Shown here: one piece after another, positions 49,143-58,926 of the stretch
How positions within the stretch are numbered: position 1 is the first letter of the stretch
How the letters are laid out: each line of letters starts with the position of its first letter
Assembly: GCA_035578905.1 (NCBI GenBank)
Contig: JAQJVL010000310.1
Coordinates: 744,001 to 808,000 of the forward strand
Reading direction: 5' to 3'
Origin: Stictocephala bisonia
Taxonomy: Eukaryota; Arthropoda; Insecta; Hemiptera; Membracidae
DNA length: 64,000 nt
Translations under genes and position numbers: made by a program
The notes under the pieces: generated by a model
The model's input: the letters and a program-made list of their open reading frames with translations, nothing else
Told to the model about the DNA's origin: nothing
Databases searched by the model: none

Positions 49143-50884
49143 TCGATGTATACTACACTAACGTGTGTTAAAGTAGTATACATCGATGTGTACTAAACTA
49201 ACGTGTATTAAAGTAGTATACATCGATGTATACTACACTAACGTGTGTTAAAGAAGTATACATCGATGTATACTACACTAACGTGTATTAAAGAAGTATA
49301 CATCGATGTATACTACACTAACGTGTATTAAAGAAGTATACATCGATGTATACTACACTAACGTGTGTTAAAGAACTATACATCGATAATACACTAACGT
49401 GTATTAAAGTAGTATACATCGATGTATACTACACTAACGTGTATTAAAGTAGTATACATCGATGTATACTACACTAACGTGTGTTAAAGAAGTATACATC
49501 GATGTATACTACACTAACGTGTGTTAAAGTAGTATACATCGATGTATACTACACTAACGTGTATTAAAGTAGTATACATCGATGTATACTACACTAACGT
49601 GTATTAAAGTAGTATACATCGATGTATACTACACTAACGTGTATTAAAGTAGTATACATCGATGTATACTACACTAACGTGTATTAAAGTAGTATACATC
49701 GATGTATACTACACTAACGTGTGTTAAAGAAGTATACATCGATGTATACTACACTAACGTGTATTAAAGTAGTATACATCGATGTATACTACACTAACGT
49801 GTGTTAAAGAAGTATACATCGATGTATACTACACTAACGTGTATTAAAGAAGTATACATCGATGTATACTACACTAACGTGTATTAAAGAAGTATACATC
49901 GATGTATACTACACTAACGTGTGTTAAAGAACTATACATCGATAATACACCAACGTGTATTAAAGTAGTATACATCGATGTATACTACACTAACGTGTAT
50001 TAAAGTAGTATACATCGATGTATACTACTCTAACGTGTATTAAAGTAGTATACATCGATGTATACTACACTAACGTGTGTTAAAGAACTATACATCGATA
50101 ATACACCAACGTGTATTAAAGTAGTATACATCGATGTATACTACACTAACGTGTATTAAAGTAGTATACATCGATGTATACTAAACCAACGTGTATTAAA
50201 GTAGTATACATCGATGTATACTACACTAACGTGTGTTAAAGAATTATACATCGATAATACACTAACGTGTATTAAAGTAGTATACATCGATGTATACTAC
50301 ACTAACGTGTATTAAAGTAGTATACATCGATGTATACTACTCTAACGTGTATTAAAGTAGTATACATCGATATATACTACACTAACGTGTATTAAAGAAG
50401 TATACATCGATGTATACTACACTAACGTGTATTAAAGAACTATACATCGATAATACACCAACGTGTATTAAAGTAGTATACATCGATGTATACTACACTA
50501 ACGTGTATTAAAGTAGTATACATCGATGTATACTACACTAACGTGTATTAAAGTAGTATACATCGATACATACTACACTAACGTGTATTAAAGTAGTATA
50601 CATCGATGTATACTACACTAACGTGTGTTAAAGAACTATACATCGATAATACACCAACGTGTATTAAAGTAGTATACATCGATGTATACTACACTAACGT
50701 GTATTAAAGTAGTATACATCGATGTATACTACTCTAACGTGTATTAAAGTAGTATACATCGATGTATACTACTCTAACGTGTATTAAAGTAGTATACATC
50801 GATATATACTACACTAACGTGTATTAAAGAAGTATACATCGATGTATACTACTCTAACGTGTATTAAAGTTGTATACATTGATG
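49143..50884 (-). repeat. Right arm: about 44 inverted copies of the 40-bp unit
   Basis: Units read TACACTAACGTGTATTAAAG then TAGTATACATCGATGTATAC, the reverse complement of the left arm. Several units carry an 8-bp deletion in the palindromic part (ACTATACATCGATAATACAC) that recurs periodically, marking a longer higher-order repeat amplified within this arm. The arm ends at TGTATACATTGATGGG. Confidence 0.96.
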
Positions 50885-51290
50885 GGTTAATCAATATTTA
50901 ACAATCGAATGTATATTTTTGGGGTTTTGCAGATATTTATTGAAAAAAATGTAAAAACTATTTATCATGTTAGATGTATCTAAATTTGTTATATTTTGTT
51001 TAAAATAAAATAGGCAACAGTATACAATATTTACAAGGCAAATTATGAATATTCTAATTTTTTATCGTATGTAGAGTTTGATTTTTTAAACATTTTTTTA
51101 CATATAGGGCTGCGGGTGTACCTAAGAAACAGTTTACATGAACATTTAAAATTCCAAAATAGCAAAAAATCCTCTAAATTTAGTCTAGTTTCCTAAAGTG
51201 TACACTTTGAAGTACATTTAATAAAAAATAATGGTGCATTAATAAACTGTAAATTTTTTAATGGGTACAATATAATTACATATTAAGAAG
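50885..51290. other. AT-rich intergenic
   Basis: No gene or repeat recognised. Confidence 0.6.
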
Positions 51291-51546
51291 TATTCTCTGC
51301 AACACTACTATGTAATGCTATTTTCTGCAACTCTACTATGTAATGCTATTCTCTGCAACACTACTATGTAATGCTATTCTCTGCAACACTACTATGTAAT
51401 GCTATTCTCTGCAACACTACTATGTAATGCTATTCTCTGCAACACTACTATGTAATGCTATTCTTTGCAACACTACTATGTAATGCTATTCTCTGCAACA
51501 CTACTATGTAATGCTATTCTCTGCAACACTACTATGTAATGCTATT
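51291..51546. repeat. 28-bp tandem repeat, 9 copies
   Basis: Nine units of TATTCTCTGCAACACTACTA followed by TGTAATGC. The second copy carries two substitutions and the seventh one. Confidence 0.95.
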
Positions 51547-51885
51547 CTTCTAAAATTTACATAAACGTACTCATAAACGATGCTGTATGGTTCAGTTTAA
51601 AATGTAAATATATTTTTCTTTACATTACAATACAAATACTTTAAATAAATTGTGAAATATAAATACTGCCAATAAATTAAAAAATAAAATAAAATACTGA
51701 AATGTTGGAAATTAAGGCTAGTTTCAAAAACAAATTGTATATAGATGTTGTGGACAAAATATTTACACTTCACAAACTGAAAATGGTGCATAAACTTATA
51801 ATTTATTACAATGAACTAAGTTGTTTTAAGAACAATTGAAAAGTAAAAACATTTAATTCATTTTTTATAAACAATATATCTTATT
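51547..51885. other. AT-rich intergenic
   Basis: Nothing recognised before the LTR element. An open frame on minus (51597-51791) has no coding character. Confidence 0.6.
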
Positions 51886-51889
51886 CACT

Positions 51890-53324
51890 TGTAAGGTACG
51901 TTTTTGTTCACGTTCGATGTCGTCTAAATATTTCGCACGTTTGCCAGCTAGGATAGTTGCAGCGGGCTGGGTATAATTCCAGGGGTCGGAGTTAAGGAAT
52001 GGAGTCGAGGCGAACGGCTCAGTACGTTTGATCTCAAAAGATCGTTCACGTGGTACAAGACCACCACTCATCATCACCTCTCGCCTCGGGGTAGGTTGGG
52101 ACAGTGTGCGGAGGATATATGATGCTGGAAACGTCGATACTGTGTCCTAATGTCCTAAAACCCCAAGTCCCGCCTTTCACGGCAGTCCAAAGAAAAAAAG
52201 GTGCCTACGGAACCCACCTACGCCTGGGGCTGTCCCGCCTTTCACGGCAGTTCAAAGCCAAAAGGGAACCTACGTAACCTACCTACGCTTGGGCCGTCCC
52301 GCCTTTCACGGCAGTTCAAAGCCAAAAGGGAAACCTACGTAACCTACCTACGCTTGGGCCGTCCCGCCTTTCACGGCAGTTCAAAGCCAAAAGGGAAACC
52401 TACGTAACCTACCTACGCTTGGGCCGTCCCGCCTTTCACGGCAGTTCAAAGCCAAAAGGGACCTACGTAACCTACCTACGCTTGGGCCGTCCCGCCTTTC
52501 ACGGCAGTTCAAAGCCAAAAGGGAACCTACGTAACCTACCTACGCTTGGGCCGTCCCGCCTTTCACGGCAGTTCAAAGCCAAAAGGGACCTACGTAACCT
52601 ACCTACGCTTGGGCCGTCCCGCCTTTCACGGCAGTTCAAAGCCAAAAAGGGACCTACGTAACCTACCTACGCTTGGGCCGTCCCGCCTTTCACGGCAGCT
52701 CAAAGCCAAAAAGGGAACCTACGTAACCTACCTACGCTTGGGCCGTCCCGCCTTTCACGGCAGTTCAAAGCCAAAAAGGGAACCTACGTGATACAACTCG
52801 GAAAATACTCGGGCCACTCGCCTCGTGAATGAAATGATTCAAAATAAAACAAAACTAAAACTTCTACTGGCGGAATGGAACAACCAAAACTGTTGGCAAT
52901 GATACACGGGTCAGGACCGCTTTTCACAGCAGTAACACTTAACCCCGATTAACTCGTCTCTGATAACTTAAACTTCTCCTCTCACATGCAAGTATTAAAA
53001 CAAGCTACTATATGAGTGGCTTCAACAAGCTAATGCACAAAGCTAGCAGAAGGGCAAGCTGTAATACAGTATGTCGAGGCAGGCCCACTTACCTCGTAGA
53101 ACTAGTTTCGCCGCTAACACTCGAGTCGAACTGGCTCTGCGGGTGTGGGCGGCTGGTTTTGTTCTTGCCGGCCTGGCGCCTCCAAGCGGTGCCTAAGTGT
53201 AGTAGGCGGCAGACGCGGGAATTTCAAATGCCCTAACTCTCTGTCTTTTGAACTAATCTTCGTTCAACTTAAATTATTCTTTTTAAAACAAAAAAAAAAC
53301 TACTCTTCATGTAGCAACCTTACA
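51890..53324 (-). repeat. 3' LTR
   Basis: 1435 bp, TGTAAGG...CCTTACA. It contains ten occurrences of a 63-65-bp internal repeat (CGTCCCGCCTTTCACGGCAG and flanks, 52160-52790) against eight in the 5' LTR, which explains most of the 127-bp length difference. Confidence 0.95.
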
Positions 53325-53335
53325 CCCCCCACTTT
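53325..53335 (-). other. Polypurine tract
   Basis: On the minus strand AAAGTGGGGGG lies directly against the TGTAAGG start of the 3' LTR, as expected for the plus-strand primer. Confidence 0.8.
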
Positions 53336-53560
53336 GATCGGGGTAAAAAAAAACAAACAAAAAAAAGAATCGGACTTCCTGAAATCCAAACTTCCCTCTT
53401 CGCAAATGAACTAAAATCGTCTCGCTTGAAGCAAATCATAATCTCTTCTTCTAACATAAAATAACCTCTGTAGTTTAAATAAAATCATAATGTACTTCGT
53501 TCTTCTAAAATAAAATCAAAATTCTTCGATAGAAATCAAAATCTCCCCATCGTTTAGCCA

Positions 53561-54955
53561 TCACTTTGGGGGCAGATATTTCGCATTTATCCTCTTCATG
53601 ACGCCATCTTCGCCATAGATGCGCACTCTTCTGGGATGCCTTCTCTGTCGCCTTCGTTTGACGACTCTAGGCGGTGGGTCAGACGGGCCTTGGTGATTCT
53701 TCTCGGACCGCCTCTCCTCGGACGCTTCCGTATTCAGTAAGGTTGCCCCTTCCTTACCCGTCTCTTCTTCGTCGAGCATTTCCCAATCATCCGGGGCAGC
53801 TAGGGAAAGGCAGGGCGAGGGGGGATCGCCGAAATCTGCTTTCTTCTCTTCTATGGTGGGAGCATCATCCTCGTCAGCTCCTAATCTGACAAAGGCGGTC
53901 GTCAGTTTGTTTATACATTCATCTTCGTTGCTTAACTCCTCCAAGGCTTCGTCGATTAACGTCAGCAATGTGTCGTCCTCGGGAATTCGTGAACTTTCTT
54001 CACAGGGGCTGTGGGTGTCAACCCGTCCTTCTGACACGGCTCCGGAAAACAGGTTAGGGCCTTCCTGGGCGTACCCTACTTCGGCATCCCTTGTCAGCTG
54101 TTCCAACACTGGGTCCCAATGTACTTCCAGCTCCATGGGACTGTGGTCGGGGATGTTGATCGTGATGATGGAATTCGTTGGGGTTTCTACCCTAGAGGGT
54201 ATCCCTCTTATCTCGGGAGCGAGGCAGTTACTGGGATTGTCGTTTTCCCACAATCTAAAGTTTTCGGTCCCAACTCTCCTGTTCCTCAAAATCTCCGCAA
54301 CGCTTCGGCGAATCTGTTTGCCGCATAATCTCTTACTCCTCAGCTTTGCGTTTCTGGTCAACATTTCGGCGTAGGCGCACAAGAAAACTCCACAATCATA
54401 CGGATTCTGTTGAAGCGGTAAGTCCAGAGGCGTCTTCAGCATTAGCCAAACGTTGTCCTTCGTTACCTTGCGTTTCCTCGCTTCATACTCGAGGTAGTCT
54501 TTTATGGCTTCAGCCTCATCTTCATGGTTCCACCCACAGGAGTCGTACGTGGCAATCGTTCCTCTTCTGTTGGAGACCACCAGCAACGCCCAGTGTCCTT
54601 GTGGCCCGTGGTTAGGTAAATGGATAGGAAACAACAAGATCTCCTTGTCGAATATATTGCGCTCTCTTGTTCTTCGGTCTATGGCTGACAGTTTCTTGTT
54701 ATTCCAGTCATCTAGAAAGAACGTATCGAACGCAAATACTGAGGGTAGTGAATGTGCGTAATAATAGTTTCTCCTCTCTACAATCCTCAGGAAGCTGTTT
54801 ATGATCTCATCGTTCACCAAACCCTCAGGTGAGCTAAGGTCGGTAAACGAAGCGTCACTGAACGTGACTAATCTTCGGAGGGCCATCTCTATTGTTGGAC
54901 ACACCAAGGACCTGTTGAGAGAAAAAGGTGCAGTGAGGCATGCAAAGCAAGGCAA
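53561..54955 (-). CDS. C48 (Ulp1/SENP-like) cysteine protease ORF of the retrotransposon
   Basis: 464 codons from the first ATG, or 441 from an internal ATG at 54886 that directly follows a good 3' splice site. The N-terminal half has the Ulp1 fold signature: GLVNDEIINSFL (about 46-56), a FFLDDW segment, then His121 in QGHWALL, Asp138 in TYDSCGW, Gln182 and Cys188 in QQNPYDCGVFLC. This is the complete H-D-Q-C set with Ulp1-like spacing (six residues from Gln to Cys). The C-terminal half is acidic and ends in a strongly basic tail (KRRRQRRHPRRVRIYG) that could direct nuclear import or RNA binding. C48 enzymes process SUMO-like modifiers. Here it could deconjugate host proteins or process element proteins (inference). 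It lies 17 bp downstream of the pol stop, where env sits in errantiviruses. The catalytic residues are all present. Confidence 0.88.
   Translation of the reverse strand: MPCFACLTAPFSLNRSLVCPTIEMALRRLVTFSDASFTDLSSPEGLVNDEIINSFLRIVERRNYYYAHSLPSVFAFDTFFLDDWNNKKLSAIDRRTRERNIFDKEILLFPIHLPNHGPQGHWALLVVSNRRGTIATYDSCGWNHEDEAEAIKDYLEYEARKRKVTKDNVWLMLKTPLDLPLQQNPYDCGVFLCAYAEMLTRNAKLRSKRLCGKQIRRSVAEILRNRRVGTENFRLWENDNPSNCLAPEIRGIPSRVETPTNSIITINIPDHSPMELEVHWDPVLEQLTRDAEVGYAQEGPNLFSGAVSEGRVDTHSPCEESSRIPEDDTLLTLIDEALEELSNEDECINKLTTAFVRLGADEDDAPTIEEKKADFGDPPSPCLSLAAPDDWEMLDEEETGKEGATLLNTEASEERRSEKNHQGPSDPPPRVVKRRRQRRHPRRVRIYGEDGVMKRINAKYLPPK
54911..54927 (-). promoter_or_regulatory. Putative 3' splice site for ORF3
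   Basis: On the minus strand CCTTTTTCTCTCAACAG|G has a pyrimidine tract and CAG 25 bp before the ATG at 54886. A spliced subgenomic mRNA, as used for env in gypsy and retroviruses, would express ORF3. The donor was not located. Confidence 0.5.
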
Positions 54956-54972
54956 ACAGAAAAAGGAGATGT

Positions 54973-56937
54973 TTAACCATCAGAGACTCGATTCGTGTAA
55001 AATGGCTTTAAGTCTTTGACATGGGCCGTGGAGGATTTACTACTACCCTCTTCTCGGATGAGATAGACGTTGTAGCCCTTCTTCCCTTCAACCACAAAGG
55101 GGCCCCCGTACTTTGGAGCTAACTTGCTAGCAAATGCGTTCGCTGCCGAAGATAGCAGGTGGTTTCTCTTGAGGACTCGGTCACCAATATTATACCTAAT
55201 ATCCCTTCGTCGAAGGTTATAAAATTTAGCTTGGGACTCGAATGCTTTCTTTAGATTCTCGTGGCACCAGTCACGGATACGTTTAAACGCAGTCTCTCTA
55301 TTACCTACTCCAGGTTCGTCAATCTCAAGAGTTGGTCCGAAAAGAGACTTTGGAGGTCTGAGCTCTCGTCCTAAGTTTATCATGGCCGGTGTAAACTGAG
55401 TCGAGTCGTGCACCGCCGTATTCATTGCAAACCTGAATCTTGAAAGATTTATATCCCAATCTCGATGATCGTGGTTAACAAACTGAGCTAACATTGTCCC
55501 TAAGACCTTGTTATATCGTTCGACGGGGTTTGACTGAGGGGAATAAGGGGCTGTAAACTGTATCTCTATTCCCCATTCAGCGGCGAGGTCTTGAAAGATT
55601 TTTGACGTAAACTGTTTACCGTTGTCTACTACGAGTATTTCTGGCGACCCGTATCTCAACAACAGGATCTCCTCAAATTGCGAGGATACGTTGTGGGCCG
55701 TTGCCGCACGTAGAGGAGCTAACTCCACCCATTTGCTGAAACAGTCTTGTAGGACTAGGATAAAAGTGTTTCCTTTTCTAGATCTAGGTAACGGTCCGAT
55801 TAGATCTGCCGTTACGGAATACCATGGACCCTGGGGTCTTCTAAAACGCATTAGCCCTGCCGGTTTGTATTGCTCAATTTTATATTTCTGGCAAACATCA
55901 CATGAACGTATGTATTGCCGAACATCTCGCCTCCAAGTGGGCCAGTAATATCTCTCAGCCACTCGCTTGGTCGTTTTTCTAAATCCAAAGTGCCCCGCCG
56001 TCGCTCTATCATGCGTTTCTTCCAAAACCGTTTTCCTCATTTGCTCGCTTACGCACGTTTTCCAGTCTAATGTCCGATCAGGCTGCTTGACAGTATTCCG
56101 AGGTGGTATATACTTAAGGAGTTTACCCTGCTGAATAGTATATCGGGGATATTTCTCAGGATTGGACGTTACTCTTCTCATCATGTAATCGTACCACGGC
56201 ATTCGGGTGATCTCCCTCGGGATATTCTTGGAGGAGGTTTCCTTGTGCTTAACTGTCAGGGTTCCAATAGGCATATGTTGTTCCTCCTTGGGTCTATTTG
56301 CGTCTCCGGCTGGATTCCTAGATAGGGCATCTGCTACCTTATTCAATGATCCCTTTCGGTACTTTATTGAGAAATCATACTGCTGCAGTTCTATTATGGT
56401 ATTTACAGGCATGGGGTCTCTTGCCACTTCTACAAATTGTTCGGCCGACTTCAAATAATACGTAGTATTCATTTTAATAACCTCGACACCCTCGATCATA
56501 TCCATCCCAAGTATCAAGGAGGACGTTAGCGTGGGCACACATATCATTTTGAATTCATGATACTTCCCATCTATCTGGCCAACGAACTGGACGCCTTTAG
56601 TCGCTCGCATTTTCACTCCGTTTGCCATTTGAATGATCGTTGATTCCTGCGTTTGTCGTGCTCCATTATTGATTAGCCAACTGAACAAATGGTAATCTAC
56701 CAAAGATATCATGGCTCCTGTATCAATAAGCGCATACATGACAGTACCCTGATAGGATATCGCCACATAAGGTCTGGTATCCTCACCTTTGGCAACAGCC
56801 TCGCAGTTCTTGGTAAACTGGCCTACATATTCAACCCACTTTGCCCATTCTTCGGAGGTCGTTCGTTTGGTCTCATGGATCTCAGGTGACCTCCTCCTCT
56901 CTGAGTCCACTTCTCGTTTCCCGCACTGCATGAACAA
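54973..56937 (-). CDS. pol: pol: protease, RNase H remnant and integrase (RT deleted)
   Basis: A 654-codon open frame in the -1 phase relative to gag, entered by frameshift rather than at its own start. Aspartic protease: LIDTGAM (DTG at 72-74) and LILGMD (141-146). At about residue 180 the sequence passes directly to the last part of RNase H (IIELQQYDFSIKYRKG, VADALSR, to 207). The whole reverse transcriptase and the RNase H active site, about 500 residues, are missing, yet the frame stays open. Integrase follows: zinc-binding H309, H316, C346 and C349, then catalytic D378 (TADLIG), D438 (VVDNGKQF) and E473 (NPVERYN). D438 and E473 are separated by 34 residues rather than the usual 35 because NPVER replaces the common NGQVER. 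The C-terminal part has YNIGDRVLKR, KLAPKYGGPF and VKDLKPF, typical of the gypsy integrase tail (GPY/F-type). Integrase looks intact. Confidence 0.93.
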   Translation of the reverse strand: MFMQCGKREVDSERRRSPEIHETKRTTSEEWAKWVEYVGQFTKNCEAVAKGEDTRPYVAISYQGTVMYALIDTGAMISLVDYHLFSWLINNGARQTQESTIIQMANGVKMRATKGVQFVGQIDGKYHEFKMICVPTLTSSLILGMDMIEGVEVIKMNTTYYLKSAEQFVEVARDPMPVNTIIELQQYDFSIKYRKGSLNKVADALSRNPAGDANRPKEEQHMPIGTLTVKHKETSSKNIPREITRMPWYDYMMRRVTSNPEKYPRYTIQQGKLLKYIPPRNTVKQPDRTLDWKTCVSEQMRKTVLEETHDRATAGHFGFRKTTKRVAERYYWPTWRRDVRQYIRSCDVCQKYKIEQYKPAGLMRFRRPQGPWYSVTADLIGPLPRSRKGNTFILVLQDCFSKWVELAPLRAATAHNVSSQFEEILLLRYGSPEILVVDNGKQFTSKIFQDLAAEWGIEIQFTAPYSPQSNPVERYNKVLGTMLAQFVNHDHRDWDINLSRFRFAMNTAVHDSTQFTPAMINLGRELRPPKSLFGPTLEIDEPGVGNRETAFKRIRDWCHENLKKAFESQAKFYNLRRRDIRYNIGDRVLKRNHLLSSAANAFASKLAPKYGGPFVVEGKKGYNVYLIREEGSSKSSTAHVKDLKPFYTNRVSDG

Positions 56938-58709
56938 TCTGTCGTTTTGACACTCGGTTTCTTACAAAAATAACATCGTAGTGACTTGGGTAGTCGGCAA
57001 TTTCGAAATAAGTGACCTCTCCTTTCACAATTCCAGCACACAAAGTCTTCCATTGGATTCGGACCACCAGTTCTTGTTTTCGACTCCGGAGCTGGACCAG
57101 ACCGCTGTGTGAATTTCCTCGGTTCCATTTTCTTTTGTCCCATCGGGTCTATACACGATTCTTGCTCATGACTAACTGGGTGCTGACGATGTCCTTGCCG
57201 TGGGTTCTGCGTTGTCTCCAGATCATCTGGGTCGTTATTATGGATGGTGTGACGAGCCTTGACGTCGTTTACCGGGGCGGCATCATACATTTTATTTCGT
57301 CGATCCCTGCTGTGGAATGCTGTTTCCGGGATCAAAGATTGAGCCGGTGAGGGAGGAGGACGATATAAGTTTGTCTCTCGGGTATACATCTCATAATGCT
57401 CGGCCATATTGACTAATTCATTAATGGTTCGAACATCTCCCCTTTTTACGATTAATTTGTATTTGGGATGCATGTTGGCATACAGGCGATCTAATTGTTC
57501 TGATGGGGACATTCTGCCTCTTCTTCGCATTATTGTGCTGAGCGCTACCACAAACGAACGAATGGGCTCGTTCACTCCCTGTGTTCTTCTTTTTATCTCG
57601 TCATCTAGGTTCAAATGATACCCAGCAGGTAAGAAGTTCAGTTCAAAGTCGGTTCTGAAGTCTTCGTACGTCATCCAAAACATCTTATTATTTCTATACC
57701 AAAGCAGAGCGTTTCTCCTCAGGAGTTCTGGCAGTGCTTTAATAATATCGGAGCCAGACACGTTGTATGACTCCATTAGTTCGTCCAGCCTTTCTAAGAA
57801 TGATATAGGATCTCTTTCTCCATCGAAACTTAAATTCCATTTCCGAACTACTCCGCATATCTCAGCTGACCCAAAATTACGCTGTACAGTGTGCGTGTAT
57901 TGCTGGGGCTGCTCCCTAGCCTCATCCTGTCGAATGGTATCTGCTCCGCTCCATCCTACTGTACCCGTCATCTGGGAATCGTGTCGTCTTGGCAGATTAG
58001 TAGACGCTCGGCAGCCGCTCTTTCTACTGGAACCAGTGCAATGTTCCTGTATCGTGGATGCAAAGTTCTCGAGACCTACGTTCTCCGTCCTCTCTTTTTG
58101 CGTCTGCATCTTCAAAGCTATAAGCTGCCTTCTAACGTCGTCGTCACTCGCCTCGGGATGCATATCTAATATTTCTCGAAAACTTGACTCTAGTCTAGTT
58201 TTATCCAAGTATCCTCCCTCGCTAAGGCGTTTCGTTTCTTCTAGATTAGACGTCACCACTCCACCTGTAGCACCTTCCAACAGGTCTGAATTTAGGCGGA
58301 TAAATTTAACGAATTCTCTTCTCAGTTGATCTAATGTTTTCCCTTCACAGTCCAAACGGTACTTGGACATATCAGCTATTAACTGGGCTTTGGTCAAACG
58401 ATAGACCCATCCTACCAATGGATCTAGTTCGGTAGGTGACGGAATTGAAGGGTCCGTGACAGTTCCTACTGTTAACCTGGGGACACTGGGTCGCTGCTCA
58501 GCAGGTTTCGTTTGTTGATCTGATCCTCCTCGTTCAGACACTCCTCTCTCAGTTTCCAACACCTTGCTATCCGTAGTCACGCCAGGTTTATTCACATCCC
58601 CTTTCTGGATTGGCGTTTCTTTCGTATTCTGGGATCCACCCTTCGGCAATTCGTACATTCGATTACAAAAGTAGCTAAGAATTCTCCAGAAACTAATTGG
58701 TCTCAGCAT
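56823..58709 (-). CDS. gag: gag polyprotein of the gypsy element
   Basis: 628 codons starting at ATG 58709, about 225 nt after the primer site. The central region has the retrotransposon gag fold: WNLSFDGERDPISFLERLDE, ELLRRNALLWYRN, FRTDFELNFLP and ELVNMAEHYE. Near the C-terminus is one canonical CCHC zinc knuckle (CWNCERRGHLFRNC), immediately followed by a second knuckle-like motif (CYFCKKPSVKTTDC) in which the His is replaced by Val. The protein packages genomic RNA into virus-like particles. It overlaps the pol frame by 115 nt and contains the slippery site. The frame is uninterrupted, so the protein is probably still produced. Confidence 0.92.
   Translation of the reverse strand: MLRPISFWRILSYFCNRMYELPKGGSQNTKETPIQKGDVNKPGVTTDSKVLETERGVSERGGSDQQTKPAEQRPSVPRLTVGTVTDPSIPSPTELDPLVGWVYRLTKAQLIADMSKYRLDCEGKTLDQLRREFVKFIRLNSDLLEGATGGVVTSNLEETKRLSEGGYLDKTRLESSFREILDMHPEASDDDVRRQLIALKMQTQKERTENVGLENFASTIQEHCTGSSRKSGCRASTNLPRRHDSQMTGTVGWSGADTIRQDEAREQPQQYTHTVQRNFGSAEICGVVRKWNLSFDGERDPISFLERLDELMESYNVSGSDIIKALPELLRRNALLWYRNNKMFWMTYEDFRTDFELNFLPAGYHLNLDDEIKRRTQGVNEPIRSFVVALSTIMRRRGRMSPSEQLDRLYANMHPKYKLIVKRGDVRTINELVNMAEHYEMYTRETNLYRPPPSPAQSLIPETAFHSRDRRNKMYDAAPVNDVKARHTIHNNDPDDLETTQNPRQGHRQHPVSHEQESCIDPMGQKKMEPRKFTQRSGPAPESKTRTGGPNPMEDFVCWNCERRGHLFRNCRLPKSLRCYFCKKPSVKTTDCSCSAGNEKWTQRGGGHLRSMRPNERPPKNGQSGLNM
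56916..56922 (-). promoter_or_regulatory. -1 ribosomal frameshift slippery site
   Basis: On the minus strand G-GGA-AAC sits in the gag reading frame (GCG GGA AAC), a canonical X-XXY-YYZ heptamer within the gag/pol overlap. Slipping back one base continues directly into the pol frame upstream of protease. A downstream stimulatory structure was not modelled. Confidence 0.85.
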
Positions 58710-58926
58710 CTCGAAATAATAAAGTCAAAATGGACAAAAGCTTTCGTAATCTAAATAGTTTTCTCCTTCGAATAGACCAAAATGATCGTGATCTATGATT
58801 CTCGTGGACTCGAATTGGGATGTAACTTATAATCCCCTCGTTAGTCAGCAACAAACTGACCGTCCTTATTTTTATGGGAAATAAAATGACTCGTCTTCGA
58901 TGACATTAAACTCGTCCCTGTTGACA

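Larger units (their letters stand above)
43623..50884. mobile_element. Foldback-like element built of 40-bp tandem repeats
   Basis: The left arm (43636-48630, interrupted by a nested MITE) and right arm (49143-50884) consist of the same 40-bp unit in opposite orientation. They are joined by a 512-bp centre (48631-49142) that itself has 77-bp inverted ends. The transition is symmetrical: ...CATCGA|TGGGATTGACTGA and TCAGTCAATCCCA|TCGATG.... Long terminal inverted repeats made of tandem repeats with a short unique middle are the architecture of foldback elements (FB and Galileo in Drosophila). No transposase is visible. An alternative is a satellite array disrupted by an inversion. Confidence 0.7.

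Noticed and set aside
52201..52791. Plus-strand open frames of the form PAFHGSSKPKG in the LTR repeats
   Set aside because: They follow the 63-65-bp LTR minisatellite, lie antisense to the element and shift frame between units.
53674..54761. Plus-strand open frames opposite ORF3 (up to 173 codons)
   Set aside because: Shadows of the minus-strand coding sequence. The C48 motifs are on the minus strand.
57763..58329. 188-codon plus-strand open frame opposite gag
   Set aside because: Antisense shadow of gag.
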